The translations under genes and the position numbers were made by a program. DNA of 64,000 bases, from NCBI RefSeq assembly GCF_910592395.1, contig NC_088310.1:6391501-6455500 (forward strand), written 5' to 3'. Of this stretch, positions 25,708 to 39,800 are shown in pieces. Origin of the DNA: Lineus longissimus (Eukaryota; Nemertea; Pilidiophora; Heteronemertea; Lineidae). Positions within the stretch are counted from its first letter, which is position 1; each line of letters opens with the position of its first letter. Below the pieces are notes generated by a model that was given only the letters and a program-made list of their open reading frames with translations, was not told the DNA's origin and made no database searches.

Positions 25708-26590
25708 ATGGTTCTGACATTCACAGCCACTAATTCCTCAAACTTGATAGGTATATGTAAAATGAATCTAAAAATCCCTGAAAATTAACTGGCATGAGGT
25801 ATAGAATATTTGTTTTGAGTAATCAAGACATGAAATTAAGTTGATATCAAATCGGATTCTCGATTTCCTCATGCTGAGGGCATATCCGGGATTAATGTTA
25901 CTTTTTGGCCCTTCACACAAGGGGGGCGGGCGACTAACATTAACCCCTTATTTCCTCGGGATGTAATTGCTCTCGTTAATTGAGCACAACCTTCACCACA
26001 TCATGTAAGTGGTATTGTACTCAGCTGAAACAATGTTGTAAAAGTACCGATTCTGGGTTTCTTGGTTTGTCCAATTCTCCCTCGAGATAAATCATTTTCC
26101 TATACCATTTTTCTACTCATTCTTCTGCCATTCCTAAATGTACACTTTCGTCTCTGCAGATTAACCTAATGTATATTTTTGGTGTTTGGTTTAAAAGTCA
26201 TGTCGTGATTAAGTCTTGAAAGATATGTGCATGAGTGTTGGGCTAACATGTGTATATCTCTGCTTGTATATTTGGATGTAAATGTAAGCAAATTTCTTGT
26301 CTTACACTTAATTTACTTCTAGGGTGGGTTAGGCAGTATTATCTCAGTGGTCTAAGGGTTGCATTTCCTTGTACATATGTCACTTAACCAAATAACACTA
26401 GGTGTAAGATGGGTTCACTTCAGTTTCATCGTACATGATGTCGTTGTGGCATTAATCAGTTCTGTATTTATGCAATTTTCCATTGGCCATGGTTTTGAAT
26501 GTTGGGCAGTTACGTTTGATAAAGAACACTTGTTTAGTTTATTTTGTTATTCACATTGTATGATATACTCATTGTACAATATAATCTATC

Positions 26591-26596
26591 AATAAA
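26591..26596 (+). terminator. Candidate distal poly(A) signal AATAAA
   Basis: A canonical AATAAA, followed within 10 to 50 bases by GT-rich sequence (cttgtgttaatt, ctgtctgttttctg). It is a plausible 3' end for the PLCB1-like transcript, giving a 3' UTR near 5.6 kb. Confidence 0.35.
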
Positions 26597-26610
26597 AGCT
26601 TGTGTTAATT

Positions 26611-29600
26611 CGATGTAACTGCATGTAGCTGTTAATCTGTCTGTTTTCTGCTTCGTATTGGGTCAAAATATGCCATCCCATGACTTCCACTGCCATTTGG
26701 TCCAAGTACTTGCTCATATCTTCCCCCAGGAAAAGGGAGTTGTAATCAAGGCCCTTTTAATCCTCTTATCATCAGATGTTGGGTCATGCCCACTTGGAGG
26801 TCTTGCCCTAAACTTTTTGGGACCAGCAAAATGTTTCAACTGCGGACAATGTTCTTCACAGTCTACCTCAACAGTATACCAAAATGCAGGTGGCTTGACT
26901 CTCACAATCAGATGGCCACTGAAATAGGCCATATTTCTTCAACCCACAATCACGAAAACATTTGAAAACTGATTTGGACTTAATTTCATGCCATGAACAT
27001 GAAGTTTAAATGTCCATGATTATTCCCACTTCTCCGCCAGGGTTAGTCCCACCATTGGTGTAATTGAGAATATCCTTATTCAATCAGTAGCATGGGTATG
27101 GCTAACAATACAATTTGTCAAAAGATAAGTCGCTTTTTCGAACAGATCCCCAGGTCTCCTTTACTAGCTCGAGATCAGGATTTTTTGGTTGTGTCAAAAG
27201 GCCTTCTCCGAACTGTCCACCTCAGTTTTAGGCTACATCCCAATGCCTGGTACATGTTGCCATATATGCTACAATGATACCTCAAACGGATGGAGTTGAT
27301 CCCTAACCAGCATTGCATATTCCGGTCACAAGAACATAGATTGGCCTAAATTGAAGAAGTGTGTGGTTGACCTGACCCAGTCTCAATTTAAGTGCTTTCC
27401 ATGTATATCATGTAAATAATGTAAAGGGGGTGTGGCAATGCACACCATCCATGCAGTTAAGGCACACATTTCAACATGACAGTGGTATATTGCTATTTCA
27501 GATGTGGAGGTCAATGGGTCACAGTTGTATATGCTCATATCTGATCTGTTTCGCAAATCGCAGATTCTGTTTTTCATTACTTTAGTTGGAACCGAACCGG
27601 CAAATCCATCCACATGGCTTTGTTGTGATTCGGACTCCATCTTCTTATCATGTGACAAAATTATCATCACATGACGTAAACCGAGACTGTGATTGGTCGT
27701 AATTTCATCAACACTGCAGCTGGACTGGAATAGCATTATGACCCAACTTTGGAATACACGACTGGATTAAAACACTGTTGTGCTAAAATTGGTTGTTCCT
27801 ATTGTGATCAGAACAATGCTTTCAGAGTGAGGTAGGTATAAGCCATAAACTACCCACGTGGTGCGAACAGTGATGCCCTATTCACGTTTTTATTGCCTAT
27901 AGAAGGGAACATTTTGTTAGCTGAAAGAATCCATCCCATCCTTCCTGTACACAGCTGTACATTTTGTACAGGTAAAGGCCCATGTAATCCGTTCATGTGC
28001 ATTGATGCATGAAGTCAGTGACATTGACAAGTAGTGTGAATAGGCCAACTATGAGATGACCATACTGCTTTACTGGGTTAGAATTAAATTAAATTGGATA
28101 TACCGTCCCCGATTGGAAACGTACTTTGATCACATTAATATTTTAATACGATAACTCAAAATAATCCATTACCGACAATCCACATGGATGGGCATGCTGC
28201 ATTGACCACAGGCCAGCCGATTTGGCAAGGCAAGGGCACTCGTTTTTTGACGAATTGTCGACAATCTTTTTTTGGGATGTGGCAATGACCAGATCAGAGA
28301 GGGATTTGAGGCAAAAAGTGCTTATTAGGTCAAGTAACGTTGCTCGATATTGTAGTCATGTTGTGGGAAGAATACGAAGATTGTGCATAATATACTGCAC
28401 CGCCAAAAAGAAGACGCATTGAAAGATGATGTGACATCACTCTGACCTGACAAGTAACATTCCTTGCTTGGCATCAGTTGATCGGTCATGATCACTCGTT
28501 GTGAAGCCACTTGTATTTTGAATGGTATCCCATGGTTTGTCACCTAATGTTGCAAAATCGAAGATTTCGGCAAGGATGTCAAAGACACATTCTGAGCATG
28601 TCAGAAGGGCTAAGCCAACTTCGGACAATGCCATCAGCCAATGTGACCCTGCCACCCTTCCAGGTGAAACGCATGACAGGTCAGCGCCATAACCCAAGCA
28701 AAACCGTGTAATTAAGGTTGAGTTGACCTGTGGATTCCTGCCTTCTGGGGCAAGGATTAAAGATCTATGATTTCAGGGAGCTTGGGCAACCAAGTATAAA
28801 GATTGGAAATCAATGCCCGAAAACAATGAATGACAGTAGTTTCATCTCGTGCATTATTTTGACAGTTGACAGTAATTTATCGTACAATGGCAGAATACCT
28901 TTCTTTGCTAACATTGCAGAGGATAGCGTCTTTATGGGGGAACCACACCCATCTCTCAGCAATATGATAATGACAGAAATTGTTTGTCGGATAAATGAGT
29001 GTAATTATTGAGAGGATCAAGCGGGGACATTACATGTATTTGAGATGATTATGTCTGGGTGGGTCAGATTTGTTTGTAGGCCATGTTTCCAGTATCATAT
29101 TCATAATAGGCGGTCTCCATTATTCTTTTCTCTTATCATTTTCCAACACTAATTCAGTTGGGATCTCGTTATAAAAAAAGGGACATTGGCAATGTCAGAG
29201 TAAATGTCAATCAAGATGCTTTTTCTTAGAGTTTGACACTACATTTACAGAGTCTTTGACAGGTCTGGAGTATGAATCAAAAGAGCGGTCAACAGCCAAA
29301 TTCTGCTCTTGTTCCCCCCGAGTCTGGATGTCTGGCTTCATGTATGTGGTCTGGCCAAACCTTTACTGGTCTTACCATCTCAGAAAACTGGACGTGCCAC
29401 GTTTTGTGGCAAACACTAAATGTTGGATATCCATACTTTGGATTGAAAATAGAACGAATCTAATCCTAATTGGGATTACAACAAGAAATTGTTGCTATTT
29501 GCCCCTCTCGTATGTCTTGAAGTTGACTTACACCAATCGAACCTCACCCTTTTCAAGGCTGTTTTTAACCTTCCAGTCCCAATTCACCAGTTGCTTGTAC

Positions 29601-30722
29601 GAAGCCCTGGAAAACATTGGCGATAGAAAATATCGAAAAACTGCTGGGTCTTCATTTATCAATGAACTATCTTCCAGTCTTGTCCTACATACAAATGTAC
29701 ATATCTTGTCAGGTTGGCACCCATAAAGGTAAAGTATAGGCGAAAGATGTATACTGACTTGTCATGGCTGTTTGCTCATGCCAGCTGGCTGTCATCAGCC
29801 ATACCCGCTGTAGATTTCATGGTAGAGTCGAGATTGGAAGCGGTGCTGTAACCATGGTGACCATATTGGAGTCGATGGACAAAAGCTTACTTTGTGAGGA
29901 AAAAAAGTTGACGAACCCTCATGTACACTATGGTGAGCAGGTCATTCATTCAGGACTATATTGACCAGGTGTATGAATCTCAGGCATCACTTTATGTGCA
30001 AGAGAATCAGCACTTTGTTGGCTACCGCTTTTGAATTCAGGATGATACTGGTTTTGTAAACATACATAAACGTTGGGTGAAAAGAATCTGAACCCTGGTG
30101 TTGCTACTGGTGAGGCATTCATCCATGCAACATTGTATAGTAACTCACTGCTGGATGTAAGGGTACTCTGACAGGATGGATAGCCTCATGGAAAAAAACT
30201 GCTAAGTGCTAGCTTATGCTACCTGGGAATACACGTACCAGTACGGTACGTTGTACGCAGTTCAGCCAGATTTCCACTCCGAGTATCAACTCCTCCATAA
30301 AAATTCCTGTATCTGACAAGTCAGTTGGCTATGCGGGGCTACATTGTTGCTCTCAACAAACATTGGAACAATTTTTTTGTGAAACAGCCAAATGGATGAT
30401 TTTTTTAGGGCCAACGTGCATTTTATCACATACTGGTCCAGAGTCGGTGAAGACATATAGAGAAGATTGGGGTGTATATCGTGGAAAAGAAATGGAAGTA
30501 TTTTTTAAAGTCAAAAATGCCTGGAATTTGAAGGAAGTGCCAGGGGCTTTAGGTCTTGATTGTCCTAAAATGAGGCATAAAATGTCAAAGTTAACATGGT
30601 AAAGAGTCTTCAAGAAAGTAAATCAAGCTGAGCAACTCGTGACTGTCAGGGTCATCGAATTCAATGAAGGAGACATTTTTAGTTTGTTTTGTTTTTCAAA
30701 AGCGATATTCTTGTGTCTTCAG
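26611..30722. other. Intergenic region / gene 2 promoter and 5' leader
   Basis: No open frame here shows family features, splice-site context or coding composition. It must hold the PLCB4-like promoter and possibly a spliced upstream 5' UTR exon, because the first recognised exon of that gene begins at a good acceptor (TCTTCAG, ending 30722). I see no reliable TATA box or initiator. A loosely palindromic cgtaccagtacggtacg lies near 30234. Confidence 0.4.
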
Positions 30723-30838
30723 GATAACCGTGTGCCAACCGTTAGCGGCTAGCTATGGCTAAGCTCTACGACTTCGAGTGGAAGCGACCTGTACCTGAGT
30801 TGCTCCAAACCGGCTGTGTCCTTGACAGGTGGGATGAG
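30723..30838 (+). CDS. PLCB4: PLCB4-like first coding exon
   Basis: A TGTCTTCAG acceptor is followed by 32 nt of 5' UTR, then ATG at 30755. It encodes 28 residues ([18 protein letters not shown] then a [10 protein letters not shown] end) and exits in phase 0 at GTAGGT. The acceptor implies an upstream non-coding exon; otherwise transcription could start within it. Confidence 0.9.
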
Positions 30839-33800
30839 GTAGGTATAAAAGTTGGTGGGCTGAAATCTGTTCTTTTTATGGCAAGACTTGAAAATGGATT
30901 AACCGAATGCCTTTCTGCTTCCTAAGACTGAGAGATTGCGTAAGTTCAACATTCAAGTAATCTTATCCCAGCCTCCTTCCTGGTTGTGACTATGTCCTTA
31001 TTAAGTGTGATTTGGTTGAATGGAAATTATAATCAAACACAATGAAATCTGAGCAGTGCAGCACACGCTGTTGCTTTAAAGATGATTTTGTGTGTGTTTT
31101 AATCGTACAGGTGGATGGTAGTCTTGATTCATCCAATATCAAGTAGTCTTGATTCATTCAATGTCAAGTAGTCTTGATTCATCCAATGTCAAGTAGTCTT
31201 GATTCATCCAATGTCAAGTAGTCTTGATTCATCTAAAGTCAAGTAGTCTTGATTCATTCAATGCCAAAGTCACTTGTCATACACATAACTTTGGGCATGT
31301 TGGGCTCATCTTATCTATTATACCATTTCATGCATTTGCAGCCCACAAAAAAGACTTTGAGGATCGAATGAACGCTTTGAGGAACTCCCCCCAGTCGATT
31401 TCTGCCTGACATTGGCCTATTTTGAAATATGCTACCTTGATTGGTTGACTTGAGGAACATCATTTCAAACCATATTTTGTGTCACTGTCCTTGATATTCA
31501 GTCCAGCTCAATCCATCTATGACACAATCTTACTGAAATTAACTTCTTGCACATTGTCACAATCAGACAACCATCACCGTATCAGCAGACGCTTGCTGTA
31601 TCTCACGCGCCGGCAACATCTGATCAGTGGCACTGTCATGAAACAAGTCAATCGGAACGAACGATTGATTGATGTCCTCCTTTAATCTTTTTCCATTTCT
31701 TCAGCAATAATTTCCATTTATTCATGTTGTGATGTCAAGGTTTTCAAGTTCGATCGACCTCATGATTTCATTTATCTCGATAGTTTATCAATAGTACTCA
31801 GAAATGGTGATGGTTTTGATGCATCACGTTGCAGGTTTTGCCCACAGTCTGACGCGTACAACTTGGCCGGCAGTTACATGTAAATAAATCAGAACAAATT
31901 TGATTTTAGTGGTACAGCTGCATTTTTGGGAAACGGCCATAAACTTTTTCTCCAGTTATGTCTGCTTTGCAGAAGAATTAACTCTGAAAACTGCAGTGCT
32001 TTTTAAACCAGAAACTGTAAAGCCTTTCTCAAAATATATGCAAGTTCCGTAAACATTCTTGGGCTTTCTTTCCAGGAGAATAACTCAGTTGAGTACAACG
32101 TGAATGTCAAGGTGGATGAATTCGGATTCTTCATCTACTGGAAGAGTGACGGAAAGGTGAGTTGAACATGCTGTTTTATAGTTCGTGGGGGTATTCTTGG
32201 GTCCAAGTACGATGCATTCCTCGACATTCCTGTCTCTCAAATATTTCTCAGAACCAAATGCAATATCAAGTTTTTTTATGGCTAATATTTCTCAAGTTCA
32301 GCATACACTGTAAGCTGGTTGATTTGTCCGTTGATCACAACAGGTTGTATGGTACTCATCACAGTGATCTTAAACTTAGGAGCATGTTAAGAATGAGGAG
32401 TACGTTGCATATTTCGCGCACAGTGTATTGATGACTCATTATTATGATGTCTGCATTTTATGTGCAAAAAGCAATAAGCAAAGGCCTATGGCATGTAGAC
32501 TAAAATCTCTGAACAGGAAAGATATTGGTGGCTTATGTGTCTTGCATTAGCAATTATTGATCCAACCCACATGCATTGGTTATTGGGGCACACTCTATTA
32601 TGTATCTTATGCAAAACTACTGAGCAAATTTGTATGAATTCACGATAAAATAGTCGGTAAACTTATTGAAAACCTGTTGTTTAGAAAGTACGGCCCAGGA
32701 CACACACAATAATATCGGCAGAATATTGAATCTGCGGTACTATAACGTGTATGAAGCTAAACTACGCGTCTATGTGAGACTTGTCAATAAGGTTGGTGAT
32801 ATTTGTTTGTGAGTGTGGAGCAAACGTACTGAAGTTAACTTCCAATGACATGTAAATTTAATACCGTGCATGAATGAAAATCAATGCTGTAGATTTTAAT
32901 GACAGGTGGGTGCTGATGGGACATAATGTGAATAGAACACAGCAGCAGTTTATTTCTGGTTCAACTAGGATGCGCGTCCCAGTGAGGCGTGGAGGAGTCC
33001 TGCCCTTCTAATAATTTTGCTTGGTGGTTTCAAGTACTGGTTACACCAGATCTGCACATTCTTTACATTGGCCACTTGTCCAGAAATGCTTCCTAGCGAC
33101 GGATTAGCCAAGGTTACATTGTAGATCCATCACCCTATGTCATGTAGGTGAGTCGCATGATGGGACAGATAATTTGAAATTGATAATCCTATCGTATGAT
33201 AGGTATTTTTTGCCTGGGGACTACAACGGCATCATATAGAAAGATACCCCAAACTGTCCGAGCATAGTATGATAAGAACAATTTATCATATCAGATTGTA
33301 CAAATACAAATTTACGCATGCTTACTCAATATGAACGGTACGACCGTTTCGAACTAAGACCATAAGCTGTCACATTTCGATCGAAGTTCTTAGAGATGAA
33401 AAGCAGACAAGATCCATAGCACTTATGTTAGAAGGGATTAGTTACTTGACATTTATAAGACCAATGATACATACAATGTACTTTTATGGAGAAGCTAGAC
33501 AGAGCAAACCAGACAGATAGACACTTGGTATGTATCGGACAGTTAACCCGTGGTTGTAAAGCTGAATGTTTATTGCCAAATAGGATGTTACGAAGTTGAG
33601 ACAACACCTTTGGTTGAATGTCTTCTGGCAGTCCAGACTGGAAGAAGGGGCGACTGAAATGTAACAACATAGCTCACCGAACTGTAAGTTCAAAAAAGGT
33701 GTACTCATACGTACAAAGATGCAAAAGGGGACACAGACAAGAATGGTAGGCAGCATCTAAGGCTTTCTTTGGACTATTCTTCTTCAAATAAAGTGAGCTG

Positions 33801-36800
33801 GCCATGCAGATATCCATGATTGTTCAAGACACATTCCTTTGCGGACACTGAGAAAAAAAGGCTGCTGTAATGCTGAAGGCTACATCGAAATGAATTCCAA
33901 GTCCAACTCAAACACAATTCAGTATCAACCATAGATTTCTGGTGATGACACCGTTGCACTTATCACTTGTTGGTATTACCACGGTTATTGATCAATCCTT
34001 TGGTTTTCCATTAATTGGTGTCAACCTGTTTTGATCAGCATTGACAGAGGTGTCTGTCGTGATCAGCTCCTCAGACCATTCCTGATCAGTCTATATCTCC
34101 AATCAACTGGTAAGACGGTGAGATCTAGCCAATTGTGACATGATAAGTCGGTGATTTTAAGGCACGCAGACTAGTCATTAGTCTTTACGGCTGGCCAGTG
34201 AATTAAGATGGATGTCTTGGAGTCTGACAGAGATAGGAGCGAACATGGACTGCCTGACATGAACTGCCAAAGCGCATCTGATAGGTTGTGATATCACAGT
34301 AGGGGTATCACTGTCTTAGTTGTCGACTGAAACCATGATCATGTCTTTGGCTCAGTCAAATGATTTTCCCCCAAGTGCAGTTTCATTGACTTGACGTGTA
34401 AAACCAATTTCATGAATGAGGTTCGCATATGCTTCAATTTCAACAATCATCCTTGTTGTGGAGACGAGGAGTCCTGTGGGTGAATTTAGATTGAGGTAGC
34501 AGAAATTAAAAGCACTCCTCCTGTGTTGAGCGCAAATTTGTGATCTATCAAAAGTTGGCTTGATTTGGTTTAAAGTGGACCCCTGTGCAGGCTAAATAGG
34601 AAGTCTGTTACTAGTGAATTTTGGATAGTGGCAGATAAGTCATCTGGTCTCATCTGACTTTATCCAGACTACTACTATAGTTAATAGTGATGAAGGAGGT
34701 AGTACCAGAAGGGACCACAAAAACTGGTCAGAAAAAATTGTCAAAAACTGGCTACAAACTGGTTACAAAAAGTATTAAATAAACCCTGACTTTCTTGCTT
34801 CTTCCTTCCTGCTCCAAACATTGGTAGGAAGCTAGGTGGATCATGTTCAACTCTTCAGTCTCCAGGGGATGTTTTGTGGTGTAAAGCACTGCTGACAGGA
34901 AACCAGTAAAGTTTCTTCAGGCAGGCTGGAATGATGTTCAGGTCAAAGCGAAAAGTCTTATGCAGTGAACTGATCATCCCTACAATATGTTCAGTTGGAG
35001 TGCAAGAAGTATTTCTGAACTGCAATATTTTGAAGCTTACGTGTACATGAAGCTGGATGTTGTTGTACTAGCTTTCACTTCAGCATTATATTTCTCTTGT
35101 AGCCTACCTGGGGGACGTTTAAAAAAGTCAAGGTTTAGTGGCGTAACCGATGGTCACCACCTGCAATTGAAGCAGTTAGCTGCTTCAGGCATCCATTACT
35201 GTGATAAGTGAACTGTTATGGCAATTTTAACATATCTGCAACTCGAAACTCCAATTTGCTTTGCTGCATCCCGGCATTGGTTTTGAGGAAGAAAGCAGCT
35301 CTCTTCCTTTCAAGATTTTGCATGCTATTGTTATTCAATTCCTGGCTTACACGTAACCAGTGGCTGCCAAATTTCATGTAATAAGGACTTTTCGTCTCAA
35401 AAACTTCCCGTTTTCACAACTGATTTCAAGTCTTTTCAAGACCAGTCTTCCCTTGACCACTGTTGTCTACTGTTGGGTTCCTTCTCTTTCACAAATCCAG
35501 TTCCTTTAGAATGTAATCAGGTGGCTTGAGCCATGCCTCGAGGCAAGGGTTCTGTAGAGCATGTTCTTTAGACAGATATAGTCAACCCTTCATTGCGATC
35601 ACCGTGGGTTCATCAACATTGCATTGTTGTCAGAACTTGCTTATTCTAAGAAAAATAGTCAAAATTGCCAAATTGGGAAAATATCACTGTCATGATTGTA
35701 CAACAACCAGCTGCAAAAATGTAGCTGCCTTGTGCTACGAGATGAACCAGTGCATTGATCAAGTTATCGAACTGCATAGAATCCTCGGAGAGGTTTTCAT
35801 CAGTTTTCCCTATTGATCGGGAATGGAGTTAGATTGCCTTGGGATGGCTGGTCGTTAGTGATTGATAACGACTCATTTGATTACCGCAACCTGTATGTCT
35901 ATAGAGACCGTATGGGCGATATTGTTTAATAATCTTTTGATCGTCCCTCAAATTGCATTGGATCCAGTTGTCATCGGATTTTTCATGAACCTGTCTTTGT
36001 TGCTCGGCTGAAATTAGGTTTGGAGGAGGTTGATGAATACCTTTAGAAGTTGTCTGCTGTGTGCTGCGTGTTGTGGATGAAACAGTTTAACCCTTCTGTT
36101 TGGGAATTTTTTCCCTGGGTGTGTCTTACAGTGGTTTGGTGTTATGTTGTAGCGTATTTTTAGAATTTCGCACAACAAAATGACAACCTATGGGCATGCT
36201 AGCTTGTAAAATGCCCCTTGTTGTGTACACATTTCATGCATTTATAATTGCACGAGGTATGATCACTGAATCTAAACTTTCTTTCGTTGCAGGAAGGTCA
36301 GGTGTTGGAGTGCTCACAGGTGAATGATGTGCGTGCAGGAGCCGGACCAAAGGTATAGTTTCTCTTTCGACTCTGTATGTTTTCCTCATATTCAAATGCG
36401 TGGACAGCATCTCCATATGTCTTTTGGACCAGTGGTTTTATTCTTCCTCAGACTCAGACAACATGGCGTGACAGGATAGTGACCTTTCCCCAGTGTTCAT
36501 TTGATTAGTGATTTGGGGACAAAACCACGTCGTTGGGGATGTTAGTTTCCTTGAGTTATATATTGCCAATTAGGGCCTCAGGAGGCCTGGCATTTCGTCG
36601 TAGGATTCTAGAGTGTGAAGATGCTGTCTCTGTCACTGGTGCTGCGGTGGGACTGTTGTTTAAAATCAACATCAGTGCCTTTCACCTTGACGATTCTGAT
36701 AAAATTTAGCTCTTCTGTTTATTATTGGTATCCACTATCGGCACATGGTGGCGCATGCTGAAAAGTGGCTGCTGTAGGGAAAGGGTTTAAAGAAAGGGAC

Positions 36801-39800
36801 GAAGAAGTCTTGTTTTGCGCACAAGAGGTTAGGCCAGCTCCTCCAGAATATCCAACATGTCTGCCTTGCATGGAGATAACTACAACCCACAAGCATCCGA
36901 TTAGGACCCATCGCCTCGTTTGGGGAGATTTATCACCATTTCTTACGAGATTGTGGAGAACAGTCAATTCTAGGGTCGATAAGACATGCATCTTGCTCTG
37001 ATGATCCGGTTAGAGACCAGAATACCAATGGTAGCGTAAAATGGTGACGGCCTTGCCAATGATTGGTGTGGCTAAGGGAGAAAATGATCTTATTCTGACG
37101 GATTATCAATACTTTGGTTTAACTTATTAAATGCCTGGACGGCTACTACTCGCTGGCTGTTGTGACCCTCTGTGTTGGGTGTGTATCAGTGAAGCCCCTG
37201 TATATCTGGAAAACTAATCACGCTGAGGGCATCCGTCATGAGACTCATCAACCTGCACCCCAGGCTGCTGTACATCTGATATGGATTGAGGGTATTTGAC
37301 TGAGTGAATAACGCTCAAACACAAGTTCGCAACTTCAATGATTGTTTTCACCAGTCCAATATTGGTTGCTTGGCGGGTATGATATATTTGTGGACAAGAA
37401 TACATGTAGGGCTTCACTGTTTGGACAGAACAAATTAGGTTTAACCCTTGGGGATATGTCTGGTCTGGGGTCATCATGACTGCTTCTGTGGTTGCTTGGT
37501 AAAGGTGCGGCTACCTACTTCTGGTATCAAAACACCATGCGTTGCTCTAACTGGAACAGATTCAAAAATAACATAATCACTTCTTTCGCTGAAGCCTTGG
37601 CTAAAAACTGTAATTAGATAATCATATTGATTGATTCTCCTAATCAATTATCCATCCTGTCAGCTCGTTCTTTTTCCACCACATGTTAACGTCATAAAAC
37701 GAAGGCATTTCCAATGGCTGCCGCTATCCATGACAGCTGGTTCTCCATGCTGATATTGGTACAGGATGCTGTCATTATCAGACTGGTCTCCCGACGGATC
37801 AGATACACCAACATTAGGATGCTTACAGACCTGGTAAAGTTATGTTGACATGCACTTTAAGATGATAATTGTCGTCTGTTATGGATCTAGCCTTACAAAG
37901 TTGAAGGCCCCTGACCTGTCACAGGGCAAGCTTCTTAATTCTATTAGCTAGATCAAAGAGCTAACCTGGAAGAGGTCTTCAGGGATGTTGACTTTCTTTT
38001 GAGAACCCATAATACTGCACCATTCCCAGGTTATCATTGTCTTTAGTTCAAGTTGTGATCATCTACGATTTACTTGCAGTACTATCCAGATGTAATATCC
38101 TATGCAACCTGCAAATTAAGTCTACATGCGCTATCGGGTCTGTTGCACATTTCGGATGCAGCTGCACCACACAATTTTTAGGTGTGTTACAGCACGGATG
38201 TTACTTCTGGAAAGAACTGTACTGTCCTGAAAATACTTTTAAAATAGGAAAGTAAATGAAACCTGCATTAAAGTTGGAAACAAAGTTTTGATATCGAAAT
38301 CCCTGTCCTCCTCCATGAATGCAGATCCAGCACCAATGAATGATTGAACCCACTACCTCTAATCACCCAGCAGCTTTTATCGGAGGTCGGCCACACTGCT
38401 CCTGTTGATAGACAAATCAGATTAGTAAAATCTTCTCCAATTTTCCTCTGATAGATTCCTATTGATGATTCTAATTGCAGAGCGAATATCAGCCTGCTTT
38501 ATTTAACATTGATTCTGTCTCCAATATCTGATCAATTTGTATTTGATGACATTCATATATATGTCCCCTTTTATCAATTATTTTGAAACGAGAACCTGCT
38601 TTGATCAGAACGAGTATGATTGACAGCATAATGGGTGGAGTTGGCCTGTCGTTTTCAAAACAAAACCTATATTTGAGAATACGAAACCTGCGTTCCAACA
38701 ACCTAAAGGGCTCCGATTGCGAGTGATTTCTGTCCCTTAACCTATGATGACTATAGCCATGAAAACTTATGGATTGTGATTGTGAATTGTTAATATGGCC
38801 ATCCGGCCGGCTTCCTGCTTGGCAAAGCCATGTTGCCACCTGATTCACCATGCCTGCTTGCCTGCAAACCTATTTTGCCTCGTAGGGTGAGAACTCTAGA
38901 TACTTGAATATCGCTAGCTCACTTTGCCTGTTCTTGAAATGCTGATAAAGTGATTTACTAGACACACAAAGAAGCTCTATATTGATAGTTTGATTGAACA
39001 TTCCCCATCTTATAAACTGTCAAATAGAAGCATTTACGTTGGGAATACCAAGATGAAATTGAGGTTTTACCATGAACCGTCTTACTGGCTGTAGAGGGGA
39101 GAGGGGTAGCGTCATCTAGTGGTTTGTGTCGGACCACTCGGATAATGAGTTCAATACTGACATTGATGTGTCACATGTAATAGCAATTTGATATCTGTCT
39201 GACGGAAAAAGACAAGCATTTCACCGACATTTGCAAGCATAAGATCAAGAAATTTCCGTTGGAATATTTTTTTATTAAAAATTAGATTACAAGTGCATGA
39301 AAAATCGTTTTCTAACAACTGTCATTGCAAACTTGGTTCAGGGTATTGATTCTTAAAAATGGCATTCAATTGGCAGGTTGTGTCGCAAACCCAAAAAAAA
39401 TGTTGAACATCAGCAAGAATTTGATTAAATTGCAGAAGGAAATATGATAAGGCATCTCTTCTGACAGGATCAAAGACATAGAATGTAAAATGCTCCATAG
39501 AGTGCATCATTCGCGGTAACAATAAACGTCTTTTGTGAATCTGCATGCAAAGTCAAGTTTTTACTTTGGTGGAACAGATATAAATGCTGTCAACTCAGTG
39601 ATATTGGTGTATATCCTTCAAGGTTGTGTGCGGGGCCCCACCCTAGAAAACCATTGCCTTGAACTCTCCTGTCCTTAAACAGCATCTGATGTGCCTCAGA
39701 ATATTTGGATAAAATCAAGACCCTTGTAAAAATAGCATGGTATGTCACATTTGATTTCATAATGATTTATTTGTTATCACATGAACCTAGTCATGTCTCG

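Larger units (their letters stand above)
20996..26610 (+). other. Probable long 3' UTR / downstream region of the PLCB1-like gene
   Basis: No coding exon is recognised here. Poly(A)-signal hexamers lie at 21472 (ATTAAA), 24327 (ATTAAA), 24593 (AATAAA) and 26591 (AATAAA). Those at 24327 and 26591 are followed by GT-rich sequence. A Pumilio-like UGUAUAUA occurs at 24242-24249. The stretch also contains a homopolymer G run near 22731, a ggacacct-family repeat at 24.7 kb and a hairpin element at 25.6 kb. Which signal is used is not visible from sequence. Confidence 0.45.
30839..36292 (+). other. Introns 1 and 2 of the PLCB4-like gene
   Basis: These introns (1.2 and 4.1 kb) surround exon 2. Besides the 25-bp minisatellite, I see a short aaaactggt(c/t)ac tandem near 34715-34770 and a palindrome, cctatcgtatgatagg, near 33188. 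No further exon is recognised. Confidence 0.55.

Noticed and set aside
29256-29726. Plus-strand frame of 156 codons between the two genes
   Set aside because: No recognisable domain, no exon-like borders, and composition (Cys/Trp/Tyr-rich, no charge pattern) typical of translated non-coding DNA.
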